Assembly: GCA_027186245.1 (NCBI GenBank) | Contig: CP114498.1 | Span: 5,463,501 to 5,527,500, forward strand | Direction of reading: 5' to 3' | Length of the DNA stretch: 64,000 nt | DNA from: Coriaria nepalensis | Lineage: Eukaryota; Streptophyta; Magnoliopsida; Cucurbitales; Coriariaceae | Part shown: one piece after another, positions 11,691-22,739 of the stretch | Numbering within the stretch: the stretch's first letter is position 1 | Layout of the letters: every line of letters starts with the position of its first letter | The notes under the pieces: generated by a model | What the model was told of the DNA's origin: nothing | The model's database searches: none | Seen by the model: the letters and a program-made list of their open reading frames with translations, nothing else | Translations under genes and position numbers: made by a program

Positions 11691-13505
11691 TTTGCCTTTA
11701 TCCAAAGATTTTGTTAAGATATCGGCCACTTGATGGTTAGTATCAATAAATTTGATAGAAATATAACCATTTTGTACATGATCCCTATTAAACAATTTTT
11801 GTATATGATTCATAATAAATGATGTCTAATTTCTATATGCCTAATCCTAGAATTATGCACCAGATTCTTTGTTAAATTTATTGCACTAGTATTGTTAGAA
11901 TGTATGGGAATGTGATTTAAATTTATGCCAGTCATTAAGTTGATGTTTAATCCAAATAGTTTTTGTACAACATGAACTCGCGGCAACATATTTTGCTTCG
12001 GTTGATGATAAAGCTACTGAGTGTTTCTTTTTACTAAATCACGATACTAAAAAATTTCCTAGAAAATGACATGCACCACTTGTGCTTTTCCTATCAATTC
12101 TACATCCTTCATAATCAGCATCCGTATAAGCATGTAAGGAGAGAGAATCAATTCTAGGAGAAAATAATCCTAAATTTGGGGGGCATTTCAAATATCTAAG
12201 AATTCTCTTAATTGCAACTAAATATGATTCCTTAGGTAATACTTGAAATCTAGCACATATACATACACTAAACATAATGTCCAGTCTAGAATCAGTTAAG
12301 TAAAGTACAGATCCTGCCATACTTCTATAAATGTTTTGTTTAATAGGATTACCTCCTTCATCCATGTTAAGATAAGTTGATGAGCACATAAGAGTGCTAA
12401 TTAGCTTTGCATTTTCCATTCAAAACTTTTTGAGTAAATCTTTTATTTACTTTTATTGGTTCATGAATATACCTTCCTTAGTTTTCTTGATTTGAAGTCT
12501 AAGAAAATAATTGAGCTCTCCCATCATATACTCATTTCAAATTTACCTTTCCAACACTTAAAAATGTTGCACACAAAAGCTCATTAGTAGCACTAAATAT
12601 TATATCATCAGCATAAACTTGTACAATCAAGATATCTTTTTCCTTTTTCTTAATAAAAAGTGTTGTGCCTACCTTTTCTCTTGAAAAACCATTATCTATA
12701 GAAAAGTACTAAGTCTTTCATACCAAGCTCTAGGAGCTTGGTTTAAACAATATAGTGCCTTAGTAAGTTTGAAAACATGATTTGGAAATTTTGGATCTTC
12801 ACAACCGGGTGGTTGTTTTACATATACTTTTTCATTAATGAAGCCATTCAAGAAAGCACTTTTTACATGTATTTAATAAAATTTGAAACCCTTAAAGCAT
12901 GCATAAGCTAAGAGTATTCTAATTGCTTTAAGCCTAGCTACGTGAGCATCTGTCTCATCATAACCTTTAGCAACTAACCTTCTTGACTATAACCTTTAGC
13001 AACTAACCTAGCTTTGCTTCTAGTCATATTTCTATTTTCATCTATTTTATTTCGAAACACTCATTTTGTTCCTATAATAGTATGATTATTACTGGGCAGG
13101 GACTAAAGTTCAAATATCATTTCGAGTGAATTGATTAAGTTCTTCAGGCATTGACATAACCCAAAATTCATCATTCATAGCAGCCAAGATATTTTTAGGT
13201 TCAATATGAAAAATAAAAGCAACATACTCACATTGATTTCTCAATAAAGCTCTAGTTCTCTTACCAATTGAATTTGGATCACCGATGATCACATTTTGAA
13301 GAGGATCTTTTCTTTATCTAGGAGAAATTTATTCCTTCTGCTCATGAGGTGCTTACAGATCTTGTTTATCCTTAATTTTGTTCCCATCACCATTCTCCTT
13401 GATAGTAAGATCTTTAATTCTTCTAACGATATCATTGTTGATGTGCAAATTCTATGAATGCACAGTGAATGTGGAATTATCGTTGCCAAATGCAATCATT
13501 TTATC
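11690..13505 (-). pseudogene. SIRE/Maximus-type copia pol remnant (RT-RNase H)
   Basis: Minus-strand frames run from about 13500 down to 11690. The stretch 13292-13110 reads EPKNILAAMNDEFW, the start of the copia reverse transcriptase (EP-A-D-W). The stretch 12419-12039 (126 codons open) carries RSMAGSVLYLTDSRLDI, RILRYLKCPPNLGL and TDADYEGCRIDRKSTSG, all landmarks of the RT end and RNase H. Further down near 11970 is STEAKY, and near 11750 ISIKFIDTNHQVADILTKSL, the RNase H terminus. Several frameshifts separate the pieces. Gag, protease and integrase are missing: the element ends at 13505, where Tat-type LTR sequence begins. Confidence 0.8.
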
Positions 13506-13514
13506 TTAAGAAAA

Positions 13515-14021
13515 TGTAGAGTGCGGGTGCGCCAGAAGTAAGGATACTTCGAGGATGGAAGAATGATAATTTAAATTGTAATAAAATAAAGTGCTGAAAA
13601 ATTAAAGATAGAAAGATAAAGTATAGAAAGATAAAGTGCAGATAGATTAAACGCAAGATAAAGTAAAATAATTTAATTTAATTAAAGACATGTTACCGTA
13701 ATGGAGATTGATCTTATTAAAATTACAAGGCGAAGAAGAATGACAAAATGCTTTACAGGTTATACTAGTCTTGAACATTAGTCTACTGAATGCCGAATTA
13801 AAAAGAAAGATTGCGAATTTTGTGTGGCGAGTTGAGGGTTTGAGTATTATGAATATTCAATGAATCAAGCAAGTAAGAGGCCTATGGAGCGATAAGATAA
13901 TCCATGAGAAGATTTATTTTAGGGTGTTTGGTTGATCGATGGTTATTTTGTGCTTTTTCCATTTGGTGGAGGCATGTTTGGATACATAAGCGGCAAGTTT
14001 TTGGGCCAAGAGAGATGAACC
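13515..14021 (-). repeat. LTR copy B of a Tat-type gypsy element, left part
   Basis: The plus-strand start TGTAGAGTGCGGGTGCG matches copies A and C of the same LTR family. It runs to 14021, where the Tekay-type LTR starts. The end part (about 13922-14021, with a TTTGGTGGAGGC box) resembles the sequence that follows the Tekay element (22083-22190). The left and right flanks therefore overlap by about 100 bp instead of forming one LTR cut in two. Confidence 0.55.
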
Positions 14022-15570
14022 TGTAAATCCCAAAAAATTTCAAAACTATAATAAAGAAATTGAAGGGGTTATTTTAGAAATTCTTCAAATTTAAGGATTT
14101 TAATTTATATATTATACATATTATAGTAATAAATTTAAAAAAGGTTGAAATCATGCATGCCCCGTTTTATCCATTTCTCAACTTTACCTCTCTTATTTTG
14201 TTTAATCATCATTACAAGTGTTAAATTTATGCAAAGCGACTTTTACCATATAAACCTCCCCCCATTGCATCTGCGGCAAAAGAAAGACAAAGGAAAAATT
14301 AGCAGGGAAGGAAGGAGAGAAGGAGAGGGAGAGTCATAGAGAGGGAAAGGAAATGGAGAAGGAGAGGGAGTGGAAGAGAGAGGGAAAGAAAGGAAGAGAA
14401 GGAGATTGAGAGAAAGGGAGAGGGTAAGAGAAAGAGAGAAAGGGAAAAAAGAAAAGTAAAGGTTGTAGTAAATTTAGGATACTCCAAATTTCACACTCAA
14501 CATATCCTAAAAATTAGGACCATCAAAGGATTGAAAAGTGAACTCGGTTGTGCTATATTGTGCTTGGACACCAAGTAAATGATAAGCCATCTATAAAATG
14601 GTAAAACTTATGTATGATCAACATGAATGTTATATATATCATATATACTAATGATTATATGTGTATGCTTATGCTTTGAATATGTATAAAAGAAAATGAA
14701 GACATTGATAAACTTGGTTAATCTCAATGTTAATAATCTTGATTCAATATCTAATGACGAACATGATATTGATGATTGACCATATTGAATTCACATGAGC
14801 ATGTCGTACAACATATAGGCATGAAAATGAAAAGGGTGATGAGCATATAAGTTAAAGATGTTGTAAGACAATGTATATGAGATATCATCGTGTAAAGTTA
14901 AAGTTAAAATACTATAAGATGAGAGTATTTGAGATATCTTCGCATGAACTTAAAGTTAAAATGAAAAATTTGTAAGACGATGATGTTTGAAATATCATCG
15001 TATGAGTTTAAAGTTAAAGTTAAAATGTTGTATGTCGATTGAATGCTTAATGTTAAAACTATTACTCATCACAACTAGACCCAAGTATACTATAGCATGA
15101 GTCTCAGGAGATGTATGATATGCTTATAGAGCCAATGTTTATGTTAACAATATGATTAAATGATGTTATTATAAATGTCTTTACGAGTATATGGTACAAG
15201 TGCCTATGATGTTTATACTTTCGTTGCACTACAACATGGTAGTTTATCTATTGTTATCACTTACTAAGCTTTATAGTTCATTTCAAGTTTTTAATGTTGT
15301 AGATAAGAAGAAAGGTAAAGCGGTCATTTTCGAGTAGTGATCAAGAAGTTAGAGTCAATGTGTGGTGTACATATAGAGTCACAACCTATGAATACGTTAA
15401 TAGTTCTAAATAGACATTTTGGGATATTTAGAGAGTTGTATAAAAAATAAATGTAAAATATTTAAATGCCACTGTAATTCCGCCAAGGTAATGTATGATG
15501 TTAACCCAAACTAATGACAATGGTAAGTGAATTTTTGCTTAAGTTAATTATATGAAATGGGGGTGTTACA
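14022..15570 (+). repeat. 5' LTR of the Tekay-type element
   Basis: Begins TGTAAATCCC and ends GGGTGTTACA. It has a TATA-like box CATATAAACC at 14247-14256 and then a GA-rich tract at about 14305-14450, both shared with the 3' LTR. From about 14850 to 15050 it contains three or four imperfect direct repeats of roughly 65 bp. Each has a GATATCATCG-type core and ends in AAGTTAAAGTTAAAATG. Confidence 0.85.
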
Positions 15571-15585
15571 GGTTTGGTATGAGAG
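15571..15585 (+). other. Primer-binding site of the Tekay-type element
   Basis: Directly after the 5' LTR, TGGTATGAGAG at 15575-15585 differs by one base from TGGTATCAGAG. That is the complement of the 3' end of initiator tRNA-Met, the usual primer for this group. Confidence 0.7.
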
Positions 15586-16096
15586 AAAAAGCTTTTAGTG
15601 GTTATGTAGACAAATCCCATATATACAAGACACATTGAGCGATAACTTCCATCACTGTAAGTATACTTTATTTAAGTTAAATTGATAGTCGTCGATAGAC
15701 TTTCTTATAAGAACCATACTTAATAATGGATCAAACGTGCCTATATATTTGGTGATTCGGTCAGAAATACAAGACTAGTCTTATACAAATGAGTAGAATC
15801 GAATGTATAATACAAGTTAAAAAGCCCAAATTCTACCTATGTTTAAAGAAATTTTAGATTATCTTGGGCTAGCGATAAGGTTAAAACCTTTAAGGCACTA
15901 GAAGTTCTTTGTTGTTATTAATTGGAAACAACAACACCATTCTTAACAGAACACCCATAAAGTATGTTGATAACTTTAATGAAGTGAAAAATAAGTGCCC
16001 ATATGAATTCTTTCAACAAGGAATTACGTGAATGGTGCCCTTCTCAACAATAATTTATTCAACCTTTTATAGGACTGAAAGAACGAACGAATTGTA

Positions 16097-16920
16097 ATGA
16101 CACCTAGAAGGCGAAGTTGTGTAGGTCAAAATAAAGGTGAGGCATCCCAAGCTAGGAGTGGGAATCCACTCGAGCCTACTTATAAAGAAGAAGAAGTTGC
16201 AAGGCTCTATGAAATAATCCAATAGTAGGGTGAATTTATTATAAAAAAAAAAGCAGAGGACACAAGGATGAGAGAAGATCAAATTAGATGTCAAAGGGAG
16301 ATGCTTGAGGATATAATGCAAAGGTTTTTGAACCAACAACGAGTACCGAAGAATGAACAAAATCATGTACAACCAGCCCTAGTCGAGGATTCAGCACCAG
16401 TTGTTGCTAGGAAACTGAAACAAGTATCGGAGAGATTTCTAAAATAGAATTCTCCCACTTTTAATGAACTTGCAAATGCACTTGAAGCTGGAGAGTGGAT
16501 AATCATGATAGAAAAGATCTTCGAGTTCCTTGATATCAAATATAAAGAGAAGGTATCGTGCGCTATATATATGTTAATGAAGGATGCACGCATTTGGTGG
16601 GATGCAGTTAAGAAGTCAAAGAATGTCTTTGAGATGACTTTGATTGAGTTTCAGGAACTGTTTAATTTGAAGTTCTTTAGCAAGGCTATGGTGGAGCATA
16701 AAGTGAATGAGTTTTCAAATCTTAAGCAAGGGACAATGTCAGTCCAAGATTATGTTAGGAGACTTGATCAATTGGCCCGATTCGCGCTACAAATGGTAGC
16801 TATAGAGACTCAAAGCACTTTAAGATTTATGAAGGGTCTTTGTGATAATCAGGCTAAGTTTATGGATATTGGAAAAGATGGACCAGAATCCTATGTTGAT
16901 GTTATTGAGTGTGTTATATG
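16097..16920 (+). pseudogene. gag of the Tekay-type element
   Basis: The reading begins at an ATG at 16097 with a basic N-terminus (MTPRRRS) and is stopped at least twice before 16450. It then stays open for 138 codons (16505-16921). That part carries the plant gypsy gag core: ARIWWDAV, then FKQ-like helices and MSVQDYVRRLDQLARFA. A diverged CCHC zinc knuckle (CFNCARIG followed by H) can be read at about 17230-17260. The protein would form the virus-like particle of the retrotransposon; with these stops it cannot. Confidence 0.75.
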
Positions 16921-17381
16921 ACAAAAGCCTTGGCATGACTCAAGTAGAAAATCCAAACAAGTGGATGAGCCAAATAAGGGGGATATACTAGACTTGAGAC
17001 CGAGTTCTAATCTAGAGATAGATATAGGAACCAACGAACAAAGAATTTCAAAGGGAACTTCAAGTCAAGACTTAATAAGGAAAATTTTGAGAATCGACGA
17101 CTTGGTAATAACAATGATGGCAGTAGGAAGAGGAAGAATATGCTAGGGGGACAAATGAATGAAAAAGAGACTTCCAATAAGCTTGAAACCTAGACATAAG
17201 CTTCAAGAGTATGCCACAAGGTGTTGGGAACTTGTTTCAATTGTGCAAGAATAGGGGCATTACATACAAATATTTTCCTACGCTTCAGAAGTCTCGTCAA
17301 CAAGAGAATGAGAAACAACCAAAGGATAATGCTAGAATCAACTCGCTAACTAGAAGTAATAAAGAGGCGTGATAATCCGAG

Positions 17382-20300
17382 GTGGTGGTAGGTCAGCTTT
17401 CTATAGCTCAGACTAATGCTTATGTTTTAATTGATTCTAGAGCATCACATTCTTTTATCCTTGCTAAATTCATTAGGAAACTTAATAGAATGTGGGATTT
17501 ACGGGATGATGTCTATAAAGTCTCTCTAACCTCAGGCAGGAGCTTGTTATCACGATTTTGTTTCAAGTTTGTACTTGTTATAGTTGTAGAACACGACTTT
17601 ATTGTAAACTTGTTAGTACTAGAAGTGTATGACTATGATGTCATCTTAGGTACTTATTGGCTATCAAAGCATAACACTACCATCATCTGAAAAAAGAAGA
17701 AATTAATTTTTTGACTATTGGAAGGGGAATCATTTGAGTTCGAAGGAACATCATAAGAGAATAAATGGCTAGTAGTGTCTGCACTTACGGTGCAAAAGAT
17801 TATGGCTAAAGGTTGCATTGGGTATTTAGCGAATACCATTGAGAAGTTAAAGGAAGTAGTTATAGAGCCAATAGAGGTATCAGTGGTGCATGACTTCTTT
17901 CGACGTATTCCCTCCAAACTTTCTAGGATTACCTCCTGATCAAGAAATCAAATTTGATATGGAGTTACTACATACAATGAAACTAATATCAAAAGAACCT
18001 TCCTGAATGGCTTATGTAGAACTAGAGGAACTAAAGACTTAGATTTAAGAGCTATTAGATAAGAAGTTCATCCATCCTAGTTACTCACCTTGTAGAGCTC
18101 CAGTATATTTTGTAAGGAAAAATGATGGTTTAATGAGGATGCACATTAACTATCGTGAGCTGAACAAAAGTAAACATTTAAAAAATAAGTATCATTTACC
18201 TAGTATTGATTAATTGTTTGATCAACTAAAAAGAGCAATCATCTTTTTGAAGATCGACTAACGATTTGGGTATCATCAACATAAGGTACGAGAGTCAGAA
18301 TTTTGAAAATAGCTTTACGAGCGCGTTATGGACATTGAGTTTTAGTAATGTCATTTGGACTTACCAATGCTCTAGCAGATTTTAAGGATTAAATGAATTG
18401 CATGTTTGAAGAATACTTCGACAAGTTCATAATCATTTTCATAGATGATATTTTAGTTTATTCACATACTAAGGAGGAACATGAAACCCATTTGAGGTTA
18501 GTTCTGGGGCGATTAAGAGATAGAAAACATTATGCCAAATTTAGCAAGTGCGAGTTTTGGATAGAATGTGTTTCTTTCCTTAGGCATGTACTGTTTAGGG
18601 ATGGAATTTTAGTAGATCCATCCAAGATAGAAGTAGTAAGTCAGCGGAAACAGCAACCAACATTACAGAAGTAAGAAGTTTTCTTAGCCTGGATTACTAT
18701 TATAGAAGAATCATTGAGAGATTTTCTAAAATTCCCTCACCATTGATTGCCCTCACTCGCAAGAAAAATATATTTGAATTGACTAAAGTTTGTGAAGCGA
18801 GTTTCCAAGAGCTGAAGAAACATCTAGTAACAATGCCATTGTTAATAATTTCGATCAGAACTAAGGGGTTTGTGCTCTATAGAAATATATTAGGTCAAGG
18901 TTTAGGGGTTTGTATGAGCATTTCAAAATTTACACTGACCATAAGAGTTTAAAGTGTTATTTTACCCAAAATGAGCTTAATATGAGGGAAAGGCGCTCAT
19001 TCGAACTCGTTAAAGACTACAATTGCGAGATTTTATATCACCCGAGGTAAAGCTAATGTAATATTCGATGCCTTGAGTCACAAAAGAACTAGTAACTTGG
19101 CTACGGAATTGAAATGCTCTTGGGGAGGCTGGTTAAATTGAAGCTCTAGTCAACATTGCGAGAAGAAATTAAAGAGATACAAAGTAAGGATATGAAGCTT
19201 GAAGAGTTTAAATCCAAAGTTAATAAGGGAAAAGACTAGAATTTAGTTTTAAATCTAAATGCATTAAATTCAACGGTTGTATATGCATACTTCAAGATAA
19301 AGACTTGAGGAAAAAGAGTCTAATGAAGCTCATAATACTCCATATACGATGTATCCATGCGCTACAAAGTTGTATGAAGACTTGAAAAAGTCTTTCTGGT
19401 GGCATGGAATGAAGAAAGACACGGTTGACTATGTTGCGAGATGCTGATGTCTCTTTAAATTAAGGTTAAGCACCAGAGACTAATAGGATTGCTACAACCA
19501 CTTGAGATACTTAAGTGGAAGTGGGAAAAGATAACCATGGACTTTGTGTTTGGATTGCCTAAGATGAAGGACATGTATGATGCTAAATGAGCTATTGTTA
19601 ACCGACTTACTAACTCTACCCATTTCCGCCACACATATAGTAGATAAACTTGAAAAACTGTATATTAAGGAAATTATGTGATTGTATGGTGTTCTAGACT
19701 GGATAGTGTTTGATTGTGATGGGCATTTTACCTCAGCTTTCTAGAGGAAGTCGCACGAAGGTTTGGGCACCCAACTAAAGTTTTGTACTACTGCTCACCC
19801 ACAAACTGATAGTAAAAGTGAGTGCACTATTCAAACTCTAAAAGATATGATGAGATCTTGTATAATGGACTTTTGGGGAGCATTTTAATGAGAAGTTTCT
19901 ACTAATAGAATTTGCATACAACAACAGTTATCATGAACTGTTGATCACTAATGTTAGGAAGTGTTGATCATCTACTCATTGGCATGAATTTGGAGAGAGG
20001 AAGTTTTTAGGTGCAAGAGAGGTAGATCAGACCTGTAAAGAAATTAAGTTGATCAAAGAAAGAATAAAAAGATCTACCAACTGACAAAAGAAGTATGTTG
20101 ATTGCCATTGACGACTACTAGAATGCCAAGTCGGAGAAAGAGTATTTTTAGAAGTGGCACCAATTAAGGGAATCATGCATTTAGAAATAAAGGGCAAGCT
20201 AAGTCCAAGATATGTTGGGCCATTTGAAATTGTTGAAAAGGTTGGTGAAGTGCCATACTGATTAGCTCTTCCTTTAATGTTGTCCAAAATCCATGATGCA

Positions 20301-20540
20301 TTCTATGTCCCAATGTTACAAAAATATTTATCCGATCCTTCACATGTCTTAAATTATGAATCATTGAATATAAACCCTAATCTAAGTTATGAAGAAGTGC
20401 TAGTGAATATTTTGGATCCAAGGGAAATATAATTGATAAATAAGTCTATTCCTATGATAAAGGTTTTATGGTGTAACCATACAATAGAGGAAACTACATG
20501 AGAACCCGAGTAAAGTATGAGGGAGAAATATTCTGATATG
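17382..20540 (+). pseudogene. pol of the Tekay-type element (PR-RT-RH-IN-chromodomain)
   Basis: Order of domains: protease at 17382-17690 with IDSRASHSF, where the catalytic DSG has become DSR; RT from about 18070 with [11 protein letters not shown] and an intact FIDDILVYS near 18440; YAKFSKCEFW near 18535; RNase H with YTDHKSLK near 18940. The integrase zinc domain is at about 19355-19450 (KLYEDLKKSFWWHGMKKD), its core has TMDFVFGLPK near 19535 and AHPQTDSKSECTIQTL near 19800, and a chromodomain-like tail at 20340-20540 ends in an SLNINPNLSYEEVLVNILD pattern. More than ten stops or frameshifts interrupt it. The domain order (integrase last) marks Ty3/gypsy. Confidence 0.85.
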
Positions 20541-20569
20541 TTTTGAAATTTTGAGGACGAATTTTTCTA

Positions 20570-20581
20570 TGGAGAGAAAAA
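20570..20581 (+). other. Polypurine tract of the Tekay-type element
   Basis: The purine run GGAGAGAAAAA sits directly before the TG of the 3' LTR, where plus-strand DNA synthesis would be primed. Confidence 0.65.
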
Positions 20582-22082
20582 TGTAAGCCCCCATCAAAAA
20601 CTTATAAACTATAATTAAAAAAAATTGGAATGTGGCTTTTTAGCAATTCTTAAAATTCAACAGATTTTAATTTAAATATATATAAAATAATAATAATTTT
20701 CTTAAAGTTCAAATCATCATGCCACATTATCCATTTGTCAACTTTACATCTCTTATTTTGCTTAATTATGATTACAAGTGTCCAATTTATGCAAAGTTAT
20801 TTTTTCTATATAAACCTCTCCATTCTCATCTATAGCGAAAAAAAGACAAAGGAAAAACAAGACGGGAAGGAGGAGAGAAAGAGAGAAAGAGAGAAAGAGA
20901 GAAAGAGAGAAAGAGAGGGAGAGAACAAGACAGGAAAGAGAAAGAAAGAGGGAAAGGGAAAGAAAGAAACGTAAAGGTGGGAGTAAATTAGGACTAAATT
21001 TAGGACATCCCAAATTTCCCAGAATCCCTCAACATAGCCTGAAATTTAAGACCATCAAAGGATTCAAAAGGGAACTGGGTTATGCTAGATTGTGTTTGGA
21101 TACCAAGTAAGTGACAATCCCTCTACAACATGGCAAAATTTATGTATGATTAATATGAATTTATATGTATCATATATACTGATGATTCTATATGTATGCT
21201 TATGCTTTGAATATGTACAAAAGAATATGAAGACGATGATAAACTTAGTTAATCCCTATGTTAATAATCTTGATTTAATATTTGATGATGAACATGATAC
21301 TAATGATTAACCATATTGCATAGACATGAGCATGTCGTACAACATATAGACATGAAGATGAAAAGGGTGGTGAGCATATAGGCTAAAGATTATGTAAGTA
21401 GATGGTATATGAGATATCATCGTGTGAAGTTAATGTTAAAATGCCGTAAGATGATTATATTTGAGATCATTGCATGAAGTTAAAGTTAAAGTTAAAATGC
21501 TATAAGTGAGATATCTTCGCATGAAGTTAAAGTTAAAATGTTGTAAGTCGATCGCATGCTTAATATTAAGGTTATTGCTCATCACCACTAAGCCTAGGTA
21601 TATTATAAGGCATATGCATAAAGTACTTAAGGCATGTATAGAACATATGAAAATAATTACTCTTGAGAGATATATGATATACTTATAATGCCAATTTTTA
21701 TATTATACTTATAATGAAATGATGTTATTATAACTGTCTTTACGAGTTTATGGTATAAGTGCCTATGATGTTAATACTTTTTTTGCAGTACAATAGTTTT
21801 GGTATGGTTACCATTTACTGAGCTTTATAGTTCCTTCCAAGTTTTTCATGTTGTAGATAAGAAGAGAGGTAACATACTCATTTTTTAGGAGTGATCAAGA
21901 AGTTAGAGTCAGTATGCGTTGTATATATAAGACCTATGAATACGTTAATAGTTTTAAAAAGATACTTTTAAATACTTAGAGAGTTGAATGAATAATAAAT
22001 GTAAAAGATTCAAATTTCACCTTAATTCAGCTAAGGCTATAGTAATGTATAATGTTCACCCCTAAACTAATGACAGTGGTTA
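20582..22082 (+). repeat. 3' LTR of the Tekay-type element, 3' end deleted
   Basis: Starts TGTAAGCCCCC and aligns along its length with the 5' LTR, including the TATA-like box near 20811, the GAGAGAAA repeats at about 20868-20960 and the AAGTTAAAGTTAAAATG repeats at about 21410-21545. Similarity ends at the shared word CTAATGACA-GTGGT; the last roughly 60 bp present in the 5' copy are absent. Confidence 0.8.
20868..20965 (+). repeat. GA-rich microsatellite in the 3' LTR
   Basis: Repeats of GAGAGAAA and related purine words, with a counterpart at 14305-14450 in the 5' LTR and an inverted counterpart at 38520-38660 in another gypsy LTR. The long open frames over these tracts on both strands are low-complexity artefacts. 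Confidence 0.8.
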
Positions 22083-22739
22083 GGGTTATAGAATCGGTGT
22101 TTGTTTGATCAGTGGTGGTTGCATTATTGTTCAATGTTTTTTTCCTTTTGGTGGAGGCTTCTATTTATAGGCATCTGGATGCTGGCTCGGTGAGTCATTC
22201 AATTTTTGGAAAAAAACCTTCAAAATTTAGATTTTACCCTTTAAACCACTAACAAATGGCAATTTTTATGGAAAGTTTCTGAAATAGGTCAAAAAGCCTC
22301 TTCCCTTTGTAAATTGACCCTTATCTTTGTCTAATCATCCCTTGAATCAATCGGCCTTCATCCTTCTTTCCAGATGAATCCTTCAAATATTGTGATATGC
22401 GCTTGGATTTTGTAAAAAACCATTCTTATAATTTTGGAAGACCTTTCAACCAAGAAAAATATCCCTATATTTTGCTTAATTAGTCCTTTAAAACATTAGA
22501 AAAAGACTAAAAATAAAGGGGAAATATGAGCACAAGGCCAATTTGGTCGCGCAGCCTCATGACAAGTCGGCTATCCCTTTGTCGACCATTCATTATAGGT
22601 CGGCAAAATGATGGACTGGTCTAAAGGGCGGGGGAGACTGAATTTGTGGCCAATTTTGTCTTTTTCTTGGCTGTTTTCCTTACTTTCTCTTATGGTTTTT
22701 TCGCATCATTTGAATATTTCCAAAATTATAATTTTAGCA
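22083..22739 (-). repeat. Tat-type gypsy LTR, right part
   Basis: Contains the conserved GGTGGAGGC box and minus-strand TATAAATA (22162-22169), and ends in an AAAATTATAATTTTAGCA stretch as in copy A. It is followed on the right by the 3' end of a minus-strand Tat-type interior, so it is that element's 3' LTR. Confidence 0.55.

Larger units (their letters stand above)
14022..22082 (+). mobile_element. Degenerate Tekay/Del-type gypsy chromovirus
   Basis: An 8-kb plus-strand element with a 5' LTR, primer-binding site, gag, protease, RT, RNase H, integrase, chromodomain-like tail, polypurine tract and a nearly complete 3' LTR in canonical Ty3/gypsy order. All frames are interrupted by stops. The RT and chromodomain-like C-terminus fit the Del/Tekay lineage of plant chromoviruses. 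The two LTRs differ at many positions, so the insertion is old. The last roughly 60 bp of the 3' LTR are missing, so no target site duplication can be seen. It lies within Tat-type gypsy LTR sequence. Confidence 0.85.

Noticed and set aside
14299..14487. Minus-strand open frame rich in Leu, Ser, Phe and Pro
   Set aside because: It reads the complement of a GA-rich tract inside an LTR; the frame is low-complexity and has no family resemblance. The same applies to 20735-21013 and 38461-38748.
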